A stretch of 64,000 nt of DNA from Anniella stebbinsi (GCA_029215795.1 JARDYH010000001.1:353362154-353426153), one strand, 5' to 3'; shown: positions 1-10,490, counted from the first letter of the stretch. The notes: generated by a model from the sequence alone, not told the origin. Numbers and translations are program-made.

Positions 1-380
1 GCTACTGCTACACAGCTGGAGCAGAGCTTTACATGTGTACACCTGGGTTGTATCCCAAGGAGATACAACTAAAAAAAAAAGTATGGTAATGGATAACTAT
101 CCTCTCCCCTGGGGCACATGGTTCTTTTCCTAGGCCCATTTCTACCCTTTGACTGACATCATTGTAGTCTGCCAAGGATGACGCTTGCCAATCAACATCC
201 AACCTCCACTACTCACCCCACTGCGCTATGTTAAACAGATTCTACAGTTGCTAAACATTTTCCTACTCCTCTTCTTTTATGGCAGTCAGAGTTGCAGACC
301 TATAGGAAGTATTTAACAGGCTTCTTTCATCACAAAATTAACCAGGAGGATGCTGACAATAAGATGGTGGGAACTGTTTT
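1..380. other. Unassigned non-coding sequence
   Basis: I see no gene, tandem repeat or recognisable element here. The sequence is moderately AT-rich with an A-run near 70-80. Short open frames lack any recognisable domain. Confidence 0.4.
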
Positions 381-564
381 TGTTTGTTTGTTTTTGGGCT
401 GGGCGGAAAAGCATTTGGAAAAGCTATATCTCAGTGTTGGAGTTCATGCTTTGCATGCAGAAAGTCATAAGTTTAATCCCCCCTGCCCCACATCTCCAGG
501 TAGGATTGGGAAAAACTCCCATCTGAAGCCCTAGAGAGCTGCTGCCCATTACAGCCAGTTCTGA

Positions 565-701
565 CAGTGGAGGCTGGTGACTCCAATGCCAGTAGAGCAG
601 TGAATCCACTCCGGGTTTCAGTTGAAACCAATCAGAACTCTAAAGGAACTCTTCAAAGTGCTTCGCCACCCCACTGGCATCGGAGCCACCAACCTCCACT
701 G
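565..701. mobile_element. Short MITE with CAGTGGAGG termini
   Basis: The left end reads CAGTGGAGGCTGGTGACTCC and the right end is its near reverse complement, ending in CCTCCACTG. A related copy lies at 58555-58727 and a half copy at about 5450-5541. CAGTG-type termini suggest a hAT derivative, but no clean 8-bp target duplication is visible here. It has no coding capacity. Confidence 0.6.
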
Positions 702-710
702 AGCATAGAA

Positions 711-814
711 CAGCCATCCCCAATCAAGTGTCCTCCAGCTGTGCATGGCCAGGCTTGCTGGGGATGGTGGGAGTTGTAGTCCAAAACAGCTGGAGGCCAC
801 CAGGTTGGGACAGG
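711..814. mobile_element. Foldback repeat (ACTACAACTCCCA family)
   Basis: An imperfect palindrome. The right arm contains 'gggagttgtagtccaaaaca' and the outer parts 'ctccagctg' and 'ccaccaggttggg' are inverted relative to each other. The same family recurs at about 34228, 26903, 43036, 48492, 51042, 55108 and 63342. It is non-coding, and its class is not proven from the sequence. Confidence 0.6.
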
Positions 815-984
815 CTTGACAGACCAATGGTCTGATTTGGTATAAAGCAGCTTCTTATGCGCCTATCTGCAACATTTGATTGCTATACCAGAGCAAGCCA
901 AATCTCAGCATCTCAGCCGTAGGTATCGGAAGTGGTGAATACACTATACACTACACACCCCTGAGAGCCAAAATGAAAGCCATT

Positions 985-1105
985 CTGAATGTATTTATTT
1001 AGGCATATATATTCTGTCTTTCTGTGATTAATGAAACTGTAGACAGCTTACTTCATATCGTATAAAAAAGAGATACGACAATATGTTAAAAACAATCCTG
1101 ATAAC
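985..1105 (-). repeat. Possible LINE 3' end fragment
   Basis: The sequence resembles other LINE 3' ends in this window read in reverse: 'tatttattta', a degenerate 'cttt(c)tgtgattaatgaaactgtagacagctt', then A-rich DNA. It is strongly diverged, so the call is tentative. Confidence 0.3.
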
Positions 1106-1599
1106 AAAACAACTAGACAGCACAGCATAGTAAAGAACCTATGTTTTAGGAATGAACTGGGGAAGGCATCAGGTGAAAAGAAAAATCATTTTATACCCGA
1201 AGAGTCACTTTTACTTCTTTCTCCTCATCTCATTCCAGTCCCTGGATTCCAAGCACCAACATTTCTGGGCGAAGCAAAATCTGTTCTTTTAATGAGAGTG
1301 TGATCAGGGCATTCTGTCAACGGCATTCAAAAGAATTTGCCTGGCATTGGTCCGGTTCCTCCCACCGCCCACCCAGCTTTCAACAAAAAGGGAAAATAAA
1401 GTCCAAGCTGTCAATTATAGCAACCAAGGAGACCTCCTTGTTAAATAAGTTAAAAGTCAATACAAGAAAGAAGACATATGCATAGAGATGGGTCTCTGGA
1501 ACCCATTCTGAACTTGTATTAGAGGGAACTGAATTTTATAATATTGTTTTTGGAAGATGCAAAAGTGATTCAGCATAATTGCCATTACTACTACTCAAC
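1106..1599. other. Unassigned non-coding sequence
   Basis: Nothing recognisable. No long open frame and no inverted or tandem repeat seen. Confidence 0.35.
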
Positions 1600-1671
1600 C
1601 TTACCTGGGAATAACCCCCCTGAATTCAGTGGGATTTACTCCTGATTAAACATGCATAAGATTGTGCTGTC
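1600..1671 (+). repeat. Interspersed repeat family X (gaattCAgtgggatttactcc)
   Basis: A short conserved block with a central near-palindrome around 'tgaattcagtgggatttact', followed by 'cataagattgtgctgt'. Related blocks occur at 2812-2955, about 9805-9850, 33605-33690 and 57980-58050. I recognise it as a common reptile interspersed repeat but cannot name its class with confidence. Confidence 0.5.
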
Positions 1672-2094
1672 TTTTATTTTTAATGTATATTTTGATGCAG
1701 AATTTCCTGATATACCATTTTAAATGCAAAGCTATTGTCGTTCGATGAAGATTTTAAGAGCCATGTCAATGTTTGTTTGTTTTAATTTGAGTACTAACAT
1801 GCCTGTTAGCTTCCTCTAGACTTTCTGCATCTAGACACCACAATAAGCCATGGTTCATCATGATGGGAATGGCACTAGGCTTTCCGCAGGCTTCTTTGCA
1901 CCCCATCCCCTCTCCTTTTCCAGGGCAGCCACGAGGAGGAGATTGGAAGTTTCTGCTTACATTGTTTCTTAAACACAATTTAAAAAGCCATCCAAACCCT
2001 AAACATTGGTTGATCTCAATTATAACTGGTTCAAAACAAGCCAGCTTTGTAAGCCTGACTTGTTAACTGCATTTTGAAATCACCCAATAACCAA

Positions 2095-2215
2095 AGTTCC
2101 CTGAGCGGTGTGCAAATTTAAAAAAACACATAAAATACAAGGCAATAAAACAATGAAAACAAAACAGGCCAAATAAAAACAAGAGAAAATCAGGAGTGGC
2201 TCATAATAAAATCTA
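2095..2215 (-). repeat. LINE 3' end, A-rich, minus orientation
   Basis: 'ctgagcggtgtgcaaatt' followed by A-rich 'cacataaaatacaaggcaat' matches the 3'-end style of L2-like LINEs seen elsewhere here, read on the minus strand. Only the terminal segment is present. Confidence 0.4.
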
Positions 2216-2261
2216 GAGTAAAACCAGCAGCAGGAATAAAACAGTGTGAGGATCTAGAACA

Positions 2262-2395
2262 AGAATATCCAACCTCAAGAAAGCAGGCCAAATCCAGCCC
2301 AGGCCCTTTGCTCATTCTAAAAGGTTGAAATGCCTTTCCTAAGGCTTAGTTACTGGCAGCAAGACCTTAAAACTAAAAAATGCTGGTATTTTTGA
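2262..2395 (-). repeat. Fragment of the composite hAT-like family of 39.6 and 58.1 kb
   Basis: The block 'gttgaaatgcc' plus 'cctaaggcttagttactggc' is the reverse complement of a block at 58090-58130, and part of it also occurs at 39890-39915. No termini are preserved. Confidence 0.45.
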
Positions 2396-2524
2396 TATTG
2401 TGAGCTTGCCCCTTTCACCATCGGTCCCACTCACTGCTAGAATGTGACCCCTGAGAGCTTCTCCGAAACTAAATTTGAACCTCAGGCAGAAACTAAACGT
2501 GACATCCCTTACCTAAAAGCACAA

Positions 2525-2735
2525 GAACCAGTTTGGTGTAGTGGTTAGAGAGTTGGACTGGGAAAATCCAGGCTCTGGTCTCCAGACCATGAAGCACACT
2601 GGATGACTTTGGATCAGCCACTGACTCTTATCCTAACCTATCTCACAGGGCTGTTGTGCATATAAAATGGAGAGGCGGATTATGTACACTGCCTTGGGTT
2701 CCTTACAAGAGGAAAAAGTAAAACCAAAGAAGACA
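2525..2735 (+). mobile_element. Sauria-type SINE
   Basis: The layout matches the squamate Sauria SINE: a tRNA-like head ('tgtagtggttagagagttgg'), a middle with 'tggatgactttggatcagcca' and 'cctatctcacagggctgttgt', and a 3' part with 'gccttgggttccttacaaga'. Three more copies lie at 9851, 38187 and 53335. The family is known to be mobilised by LINE machinery and is restricted to squamates, which supports the organism call. Confidence 0.85.
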
Positions 2736-2811
2736 TGAGGGTGGTGGCCAAAAGGCTGCCTGGGCAAAGACTGCTTCCACTGCCAATGTGTAGAAAGTGA
2801 TGTAGAAGGTC

Positions 2812-2955
2812 CCATTGAACTCAATGGACTTACTTCTGAGTAAACATGCATTTGGGTCATTTCACTGTTACATTTTAATCCTATACATATTTGCTCAGAA
2901 CTAAATCCTACTGTATTTAGTGGAGCTTACTCCCAGGTAAGCATGCAATAGGATA
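2812..2955. repeat. Repeat family X, two adjoining blocks
   Basis: Two related blocks: 'attgaactcaatggacttac' near 2814 and 'tttagtggagcttactccca' near 2917. Each carries the 'acttactc' core. This is the longest copy of family X in the window. Confidence 0.5.
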
Positions 2956-3347
2956 CTCACCAGAAAAGGAGCAATGAGTTGAACAATAATGAAAACAACT
3001 GTTCCCAAGCAGCTTCACTTTTAAGTACTTTTAATTAAGCAACAACTGTGTAAATACTTGCAACAGCACAGACAGCATCTCCATTCCAGTCAGGAGTGCA
3101 AGACACTTTGCCACCACGCATAGCCTTTTGGCTTTTGACTCTTCAGGTCAGATTCTCCGCATACCCTTCTGATCAGGTCTGGCTCATGTTTAAAGTGTGT
3201 AAGTTGTTGTTTAATTAGGATTGTAAGCCCCCCCCCCCAAATGCTACCAAACACTTGGCTTCCTTTATTTTTATTGGACTCTCTGACCTTTTCAGCTAAC
3301 AGTTTTCACATATGCTAAGGGTGTGTTCCTGCTAAGTTTTTAGTAGA

Positions 3348-3695
3348 GGTGTGCATTCATTTAAAAACAAATTAAAACTGAACTGAATGAGGCCCCATTT
3401 AGTTCAATTTTCATTTATTGTGAAATAAGTGCAGTTAGTAACAACTGGGTATTATTGCCAGAATACCATTCATAGCCATTTGTCACTCATTTGGAAGTCA
3501 TGGGAATTATGTTTCCCTTGCAATAGCAGCACAGCTATTTTAGCGGCTGCCATGTTACTTACCCACAATGCACTAGGCTTTGCATGATTCTGGGGCACTG
3601 TTGTGGGGGAGAATGAAAGAATTGTGTATCAAATGAGAACTCTTACAATGAAAACAAATGGAGTAATACAATGAAAAAAAATTCTTGCACACCTT
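3348..3695. repeat. Possible DNA element with short inverted ends
   Basis: The left end 'tagaggtgtgcattcattt' and the right end 'aattcttgcacaccttt' are roughly inverted. The interior has inverted A/T-rich blocks ('catttattgtg' versus 'caatgaaaacaaatg'). No clear target duplication was found, so this is tentative. Confidence 0.35.
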
Positions 3696-3699
3696 TGAC

Positions 3700-5220
3700 T
3701 GTGCTATTCATGATAGTTTGTATTCAGTTATGTGGTGCTGAATGCAGCTTGTTCCATCAGTGGTGTTAGATCTGTGATAGTTCATTCACACATACAAGTC
3801 ATTGCTTGTTATTGCAGTCATGGCTGAGTGAACCAACCTTAAGTTCTCCTCAAACCAGACAAATGCTATTTCTGGCTATAAAGCTGAAAGAAACACAATG
3901 AGTATATTCAACATGGAATTCTAAATCTAAGACCCTGTGGAGACTGTCATGAATTTCAAAACATGAAGAAGTAAAAGAGATTCATGTCGTACATAGAAAC
4001 GTATAAATTGTGGAGCCATGACAGGTGTTACCCCAGACACCGTTAATTTGGCCAGCTACGCCTGTCATCCAAAGCTTTTATCAAAACCATCATTCTGACA
4101 TTAGAGGATAGTCTGGCACTGCCTGCATCTTTTGATGTTGCACAGCCAGAATTTATCTGTTTCTAAGCAAGAGAGTTTGCACAATATCAAGGTCTACACT
4201 CCCCAATCCCTGGAGCACTTAGATAAGCTTTGCCACTCAAATCCAAACATGACTACTTTAGAATTGCAGTAATGCTCCTAAGAGGACTCACTTAACGTTG
4301 TAAGGATTTTTTTAAAAAAAAAGAAAGAAAGAAAGAAAGAAAAGGAAATAAGATATATGGCATAATTTTCATTTCGTTATTAAGCCAATCACATAGTTGA
4401 AGAGCAAACACTGAACATCCATCCCCTCAGCAACAAATAATGACTACCAGAACATAAGGTTCTTTAAAAGAATCCACCGTAATAACTCTTCCATTTAAAT
4501 TCACAGAGGCACTTGAAAATCTTTGTTGATGTCATTCCATATTGATACGTTTGTAATGCAGTCTTTTTTTTAAGGCAACCTAAAGGCAAACAGCTATAAC
4601 ATTATGTTCAGATCAGCTTGTTGCTGTTTCTACATGTCAAAAAGGAGATGAGTGTACTGCCTTTGTGATAAGTAGTCATTACACTGTGTTGTTTACATGG
4701 TAAAATTTTCTCCCAAGATAAAAGCCCACAACTCATTTGAGTGTCAAGAGCAATTTCCACAAGTCATTCCAGTGATAAAAGTTATCACATGAGAAGAGTT
4801 TATAACCGTGTCTGCTCACAAATAAGAACCAATACCGTTTCACTCAAGATCATGGCAAGGAATTAAGGACCTCGTTTTTTCAGTGTTTCAGAGAAAACAG
4901 ATTTCCAGCTCAATATCCCATTAATCTCTCCTTGGCTCTCTTTTTATTATTCTTTTCATGTTAAACTGTATTTATTCTCTTATGCTCTGATTTCTCCCTC
5001 AACAACTAAGGACCCTTATGTTCTAGCAAACCCTAGTATGTTCAAGAAACCAAACTTGGGATACAGCTACATGAATAGGAGTAGTATAATCAATCTTAAT
5101 GGCTTAGAAGTCATGGGGTCATCAGGAACCAGGTTTAGTCTCCCCAACTCAGTTGTGTTCATGATTCACTGACTATCTATGGGAACTATCCAATGGTGGG
5201 CTAACGTTCATGCTAATGAT
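3700..5220. other. Long repeat-poor AT-rich non-coding stretch
   Basis: No gene or recognised mobile element apart from an (AAAG)n tract at about 4312-4345. Such a long stretch free of repeats in a repeat-dense window could include conserved regulatory DNA, but nothing in the sequence alone proves it. Confidence 0.4.
4312..4345. repeat. (AAAG)n microsatellite
   Basis: An A-run followed by about five GAAA units. Confidence 0.9.
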
Positions 5221-5226
5221 ATTGTG

Positions 5227-5425
5227 GAACACAGGAACCTGCCTTATACTGAGTCAGGCCATTGGTCCATCTAGCCCAGGATTGTCAACACTGATTGGCA
5301 GAGGCTCTCCAAGGTTTCAGGAAGGATTCTTTCCTTGCCCTACCTGGAGAAGCTGGAGATTGAACCTGAAGCCTTCTGCATGCAAAGCATGTGCTCTATC
5401 ACACTGAGCTACGGTCCCTCCTGCC
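5227..5425 (-). mobile_element. tRNA-Ala-derived SINE
   Basis: Read on the minus strand it has a tRNA-Ala-like head with 'gctcagtgtgatagagcac' and 'gcatgcagaagg', a body 'tctccaggtagggcaagg', and a tail 'gtctgactcagtataaggca'. It is nearly full length and well preserved compared with the copy at 47127. Confidence 0.75.
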
Positions 5426-5449
5426 AGCATAAACCAATGCTTTACACCT

Positions 5450-5541
5450 TGGATAGCTCCTTTAGAAATCTGACTGGTTCTGACTGAACCCCAGAGTGAA
5501 TTCAACGCCCTGCCTACATCACAGCCACTAGCCCCCACTGG
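5450..5541. mobile_element. Half copy of the CAGTGGAGG MITE
   Basis: The stretch with 'ttctgactgaaccccagagtg' and the end 'gccactagcccccactg' corresponds to the right half of the MITE at 58555-58727. The left half is missing. It abuts the tRNA-Ala SINE head. Confidence 0.5.
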
Positions 5542-5544
5542 CGC

Positions 5545-6175
5545 TTGCTAGTGGAAAGGGGGAAAGCAGTAGTTTGCTGCTGCACCACCACTGGGAGATG
5601 GGGCTCTCTCAGGATGTTGGTTCCCCACCCTCACTCCGCAATTCTTCACAAAGTTTATGGGGTTGTTTATAAAGGCAGGGGTCCCATTGGTGTTTTTTTT
5701 TTATCATTTGAGTTTTTTCAAAGAACTCACAAAGAATAATTGCAAAATCCAGATGGTTTCCAAGATGACCAGGGTGGTAGCTGCCTATCCCTCCATATAA
5801 CTGAATGGTAACCATTTACTCCTACAGTGAAAGAGTAAAGCGCTGAGATTTTAAGTGGCTTTCAGAGTTCAGAGAAGAGGGAATGGAGCCATGAAGAGGT
5901 GTTCCTGGCTCCTTAGTATGCAAATCTTCAGTTGCCACTCTGCATTTCCATGGGCACAGCCCCTTGTGTTTCCAAGACTATGTCATGCTTGCAACCAACT
6001 TTACTTTTCTGGATTCTTGATACCACCAGATTAGCCACAATTTACCTGTGTCCAGCTCTAGGGAGAATAGAGGTGATCAACGGATCATGCAGTAAGGCTT
6101 TCCAATGTGTGGCTGCTTTTGTTCTTGTCAATCCAAAATAACACAACTAGCCAGCAATCAGTGGTGGATCAACTT
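5545..6175. other. Unassigned non-coding sequence
   Basis: Nothing recognised. A T-run lies at about 5693-5702. Short open frames show no domain. Confidence 0.35.
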
Positions 6176-6333
6176 AAATCATGGGGTATTATCCTACTGT
6201 GCCCCAAACCAATGGACAAAACACTTTTTCCCATTGCCCTAACAAGCACTAGCTATGTTGCGCACACTTTGATTTACAGTAGTGCAACCTCAATAGTGCT
6301 ACTATTTGGGCACAGTTGGATACTACTCATGGA
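6176..6333. mobile_element. Small palindromic MITE-like element
   Basis: The left arm 'atggggtattatcctactgt' and the right arm 'gggcacagttggatactact' are inverted copies separated by about 100 bp. No target duplication could be established. Confidence 0.5.
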
Positions 6334-6334
6334 T

Positions 6335-7200
6335 ATGCTAAGGAACTTATAAATTGATTAAATAAATAAAACAAATATAAAAGCTGGTCACCATTACTGT
6401 ACTTTCGCATTCATTTAAGAAGCAGGCAAACTTCCCCACGTTTAGAATTTGGGAAATTAGTCATCTGTACTGACCCTCTGTCTGAACCACGTGCGGCTAT
6501 GGCTGTTCCATGGTCTCATGGATGCTACACTTCTATTCTTTTGGGATTTGACCACATCTTTGTGGCACATTACCATAAAGTTTTGAAGTGTTTGTGACCA
6601 ATCCTGAGCCTTAACTACAGGGACAGAGTAGATATACAAATAAATAGGTCTCTGCAACAAAAAAATGGAGTAAATCCAACCTTACATGGAGCCCCTGTCC
6701 AACCTGGGATAGAAATGCTTCTAAACCAACATACAATATATGCATACAGAGTAAACAAGACACCACTACCCATGTGCTAAAAAACAATTCAACCCAATAA
6801 CATCTACTCTTTCCTTCAAACAGAACATGTTTTCCCACCTCCTACCTCCCACAGAGCACCTGTGATCAGTTCCCTGCAATTTGACAAAGAGCAGAGGCAG
6901 CAAAAAGGAGAACATTCAAAATGAATAGCAAGTCTCAGTAACATCAGGGTGGGGCTGGAGGCGATTTCTTTCCCAGGAAAGGGCAGTGTGAGTGGTCTTG
7001 GACACCTTTATAATTGCAGCAGTCCTTTGCTACATACTAGAGCACAACTCACAGCATATATAGATGTATTTACGTGTGAGAATGTAGATCACAAGCCTGT
7101 CTTTGTGGTAATCCCCCTCCAAATTTACTGCTGACCTAAGATCACAGGAACTCTAATCTGGTAGATGGTCCATCTCTCCTGCTAAAGAATGCCTGGTATT
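6335..7200. other. Unassigned non-coding sequence
   Basis: No recognisable element or gene. Confidence 0.35.
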
Positions 7201-7204
7201 CTCA

Positions 7205-7432
7205 GCCTTGTCTTCCTTTAAGACAATGGTTCAACCACACATAGAATACTGTGTACAGTTCTGGTCACTGCACCTAAAAAAGGGACATTGTGGAACTGTG
7301 AAAAGTACAGAAAAGGGCAGCTAAAACGACCAAGGAGCTGGAACAACTCCCCTATGAGTAAAGGTTACAACATCTGGGGCTGTTTAGCTTAGAAAAAAAA
7401 GACGAGTGAGGGGAGACATGATAGAGGCGTCT
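7205..7432 (+). mobile_element. CR1 LINE fragment (end of ORF2)
   Basis: Conceptual translation gives the CR1 ORF2 C-terminal signature 'PHIEYCVQFWSLHLKK', followed by a region like 'KVQKRAAKTTKELEQLPYE' and 'GETG'-like sequence. Both ends are truncated and frames are broken. It covers the same region as the copies at 23657 and 52240. Confidence 0.7.
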
Positions 7433-7535
7433 TTTGGGGCTTTCCAATACTATTGATTTCATCCTGATCAAGAACACAGTGATTAGCTAGATCCTCAGAA
7501 TGAAGCAAAATTAATCCCCTGAGAATCTTCAAACA

Positions 7536-8022
7536 AACAAACATTTATTTATTTATTTAGTACCCCCCACCTTTCTACCAAAAAATGGCACTAAAGGCAG
7601 CTTACAGAAACAATTAAAATTTATTAAAACAACAAAACAATACAATAAAACATAACAATTACAGGAAAAAAAGTTATTGAAAACAGCACCCAACCCAACA
7701 GCACCCAACCCACCCACGGGCTAAAAGCCTTTAAAAAAAATAAAGCAGGTTTTGCCTGTCAGAGGAAGGGAAGGAAAGACGGAGCAAACCCAGCCTCCCT
7801 TGGGCGGGGGGGTCTACAGCCTGGGAACAGCCACTGAAAAGCCCTTTTCTTAGGTCCCCACCAAACACACCTCTAAAGGTAGTGGTCTTTGAAGAAAGGC
7901 CTCTCCAGTTGCTGTTAAAAATTGGACAGGCTCATATGGGAGAAGGTGGTCTTTCTTCCCTCCTCTATAATCTGAGCATAATTTGAGAAGCAGCACATAA
8001 TTTAATGTAAATAATTTAAGTA
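7536..8022 (-). mobile_element. L2-like LINE 3' end
   Basis: On the minus strand the 3' terminus ('gctgcctttagtgcc', 'aggtggggggta', then AAATAAATAA) lies at 7536-7600. Upstream are broken LINE C-terminal remnants ('ttttcagtggctgttcccag', 'ggcctttcttcaaagacc'). A palindromic MITE interrupts the copy at 8023. Confidence 0.5.
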
Positions 8023-8338
8023 GGCTGACCATATGAAAAGGAGGACAGGGCTCATGTAACTTTAACGGTTGTAGAGAAAAGGGAATTTCAGCCAGTGTCA
8101 TTTGCATGCAATTAGTTCCTGGTGAAACTCCCTCTTCATCATAGCAGTTAAAGTTGCAGAGGCCCTGGCTTCTTTTGTATATGGTCACTCTAGTATAGTG
8201 CCTGCAACTTTAACTGTTGTGATGAAGAGGGAATTTCACCAGGAACTAATTGCATACAAATGATACTGGCTGAAATTCCCTTTTCTCTACAACTGTTAAA
8301 GTTACAGGAGCCATGTCCTCCTTTTCATATGGTCAGCC
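8023..8338. mobile_element. Palindromic MITE flanked by TA
   Basis: Two arms of about 140-150 bp form an imperfect palindrome. Termini are GGCTGACCATATGAAAAGG on the left and its reverse complement on the right, and each is flanked by TA (8021-8022 and 8339-8340). TA duplication and terminal repeats of this type fit a Tc1/mariner-related non-autonomous element. The open frame across it (7850-8188 minus) is a by-product of the palindrome, not a gene. Confidence 0.75.
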
Positions 8339-8344
8339 TAATTT

Positions 8345-8955
8345 AAGTAATTTGAGGAGTACATAAATTATGACTGGGGCTACCCCTGCAATGTTTGAAG
8401 ATTGGCTGAAAATCCACGTACTAACAAACACAATAAGCAGTATAAGGGTTTAAGAGCGGTGTCAGCAACTAGAGCCTTTTGAGAGAAACCCAGCCCTTTA
8501 ACAAGTACCACCTGGCCCATCAGAGACAAAAGTGGCGAGGAAACAATGTTTCCATAGCAACAGAACCTGCCAGCAAGCCACTTTGAGGCATGAGCGGATT
8601 TGAGACGCTGGCCGGCCACCAATCGTCGCTTGCATCTCAAATGGCCCTCCAGGAAAACTAGTTGCTCAACAGGGTTTTAAAGTGTCCAAATTCAACCAAA
8701 TGGAGGAGAAGAAGATTCCACCACAGCGATAAACCATAATTGACATGGCTTAGACAGCAGGGATGCTGCTTTCCAAGGGAACATATTGACACTTAAAATA
8801 ACAGATCTGGGACTAAGAGCAAAAAGGTAATAAAAAAAAGTACTTTTCAGCTCTGAGGATAGAAGAATGAAACCCCAGATAAATAGATTAGAGAGGAGCC
8901 GGGTGGGCAAGAGCATTGGTTTTTCATCCTTTTATTTTATGAACTTCCAGGTTAA
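8345..8955. other. Unassigned sequence, possibly LINE-derived
   Basis: No open frame of substance. The part at about 8380-8660 is moderately CpG-containing and may continue the interrupted LINE, but I could not match it. Confidence 0.3.
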
Positions 8956-8982
8956 TCTGTGAAAAAAATACATGAAATAAAC

Positions 8983-9256
8983 TGCAACAGTGTTAAGGAA
9001 AACAACGTAAATGGTACCAGCAGTAACAACTTGGTTACTATGTTGACAGATATATGTATAAAATATTTATTACATTAAAATTTTTAAAACAAAACAAATT
9101 TTAATGTAATAAATATTTTGTACATATATCTGTCAACATAGTAACCAAGTTGTTACTGCTGACGTCATTTACATTTTTCCCTTAGCTCTGTTGCAGTCTA
9201 TTAGTGTTTTTTGTTAAGGACAAGTGTGGTTTTTCGTTTGAGGCTTTTGTGTTGTG
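8983..9256 (+). mobile_element. Hairpin insertion with ~18-bp target duplication (family H, copy 1)
   Basis: Nearly perfect arms at 9019-9083 and 9096-9160 extend imperfectly outwards to about 8985 and 9195. They are followed by a non-palindromic tail (9196-9256) containing 'tttttcgtttgaggctttt'. The insertion is flanked by a direct repeat 'aaaatacatgaaataaac' (8965-8982 and 9257-9274). A duplication this long fits target-primed reverse transcription and not a typical DNA transposon. A related copy lies at 23806-24100. Its coding source is unknown; a Penelope-like or LINE-derived origin is possible. Confidence 0.6.
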
Positions 9257-9274
9257 AAAATACATGAAATAAAC

Positions 9275-9850
9275 AGAACTCACATTGGGCTGCCTAGTTC
9301 AGACTTGAAATTTTCCATGAAAGGCCATGTAAAATTTGGAACATGCTATGATGGCCTCTCCTTTACTCCCATCTTTACAAGGGCGGACCAATGACCTGAC
9401 TCAGTATAATGCAACTTCCTATGTTCCTATTGCAAGGATGGTGTTGTACCCACAGCGTTGATAAAACTAGAGCATTTGGCTGACCACGGTTGAGAACAGA
9501 ATGTTAGGAAGATAGTTAGGAAAGACAGGACTACTAGATGAAGGTAGATGAGGCCCTAAACACCAAGACATTTCTTTGTTCCCACATTTGCTGTAATGCT
9601 ATGGTATGCCATGCCTGAATTGTTCCTCTTCCCCCTAGAGGTCAGGTTTACAGAGACAAAAGGGAAATTCAAGCAGCTTCACAAAGCAATATTGCGTAAT
9701 TTACTTCTCCATACAGGGAGCTTGTGTAATTCACTAAGTGCGGTGAAGTTCAATTAACTTAAGAGGGCTTTAAAGAAATATTAGACAATGGACAATAGTT
9801 CTACAACTTGCCCCATTCATTCCAATGGGTCTACTCTAAGTGGACACAAC
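9275..9850. other. Unassigned sequence with a SINE tail fragment
   Basis: A 3' fragment of the tRNA-Ala SINE ('gacctgactcagtataatgc', 'cttcctatgttcc') is present at about 9378-9427. A short family X block ('attccaatgggtctactct') lies at about 9805-9850. The rest is unassigned. Confidence 0.4.
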
Positions 9851-10081
9851 CCAGAGTGGCGTAGTGATTAGAATGTTGGACTGGGACTTGGGAGAACTGG
9901 GTTCTAGTCGCCATTCAGCCATGAAGCTCACTGGGTGACCCTGGGCCAGTCACAGACTCTCAGCCTAAACTACCTCACAAGGTTGTTCTGAAGATAAATG
10001 GAGGAGGAAGACTATGTAAACACCCTGGATTTCTTGCAAGAGAAAAAAGGTGGGATATTAATGTAATAACAAATAAATAAA
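9851..10081 (+). mobile_element. Sauria-type SINE
   Basis: The layout matches the other copies: head 'cgtagtgattagaatgttgg', 'atgaagctcactgggtgacc', 'ctcagcctaaactacctcac', then a 3' end 'ggtgggatattaatgtaata' with an AAATAAATAAA tail. Confidence 0.88.
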
Positions 10082-10095
10082 CACAAACACTTACT

Positions 10096-10265
10096 CTTTC
10101 TCAAAATTAATTTTCCACCAAATTCCCACCACTTCCAGAAATTAATTTCCCTAAAATTAGCCTCCCTTTTTTTCCCAAACTTAATTTTGCCCATGATTGC
10201 TCCAAATGTATTTCCCACTCCTCCTTTTCCAAACTTACTTCCCATGAGATTTTTTTGCTCATCAA
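10096..10265. repeat. Degenerate pyrimidine-rich minisatellite-like tract
   Basis: Units resembling 'caaaattaattttcc' and 'aaacttaattttgccca' recur at irregular spacing of about 25-35 bp. The overlapping minus-strand open frames of 95 and 82 codons come from this repetition and show no domain. Confidence 0.45.
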
Positions 10266-10325
10266 GAACTCCTCCTTCCTTAAGCTTAAAGGAGAGCAAA
10301 ATAAAATTTTAAAGGAAAGGGACCA

Positions 10326-10490
10326 TAGGCCAGCGGTACTGCACATGATTTGCATGCACTATGCCCCAGGTTCAAGGACGGGTATCTCCAAATAGGGCTA
10401 GGAAAGATTCCTGAGCCGCTGCCAATCAGTAATACTGATCTGGATGGACCAGTGTGGTTTTACTCAGTATATAGCAGCTTCCTATGTTCC
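10326..10490 (+). mobile_element. tRNA-Ala-derived SINE, diverged
   Basis: The head has 'gatttgcatgcactatgccc' and 'caggttcaagg', and the tail has 'tggatggaccagtgtggttt' and 'cagcttcctatgttcc'. The A box is eroded. Confidence 0.65.

Larger units (their letters stand above)
415..866 (+). mobile_element. tRNA-Ala-derived SINE, split by two later insertions
   Basis: The head (about 418-480) resembles a tRNA-Ala gene: an A-box-like stretch, the 'gctttgcatgcag' anticodon arm, and a B-box-like end near 468-479. The diagnostic tail of the family, with 'accaatggtctgatttggtataa' and 'gcagcttctta', appears at about 825-866. Between them lie a MITE (565-701) and a foldback element (711-814). The same head and tail are contiguous in the copy at 47127-47322, so the middle is inserted DNA. 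Confidence 0.65.

Noticed and set aside
4312..4345. CRISPR-like or phage-like regular arrays anywhere in the window
   Set aside because: Only eukaryotic microsatellites are present; no spaced direct repeats with unique spacers were seen.
7850..8188. 112-codon minus-strand frame
   Set aside because: It spans a LINE end and one arm of a palindromic MITE; the frame has no domain.
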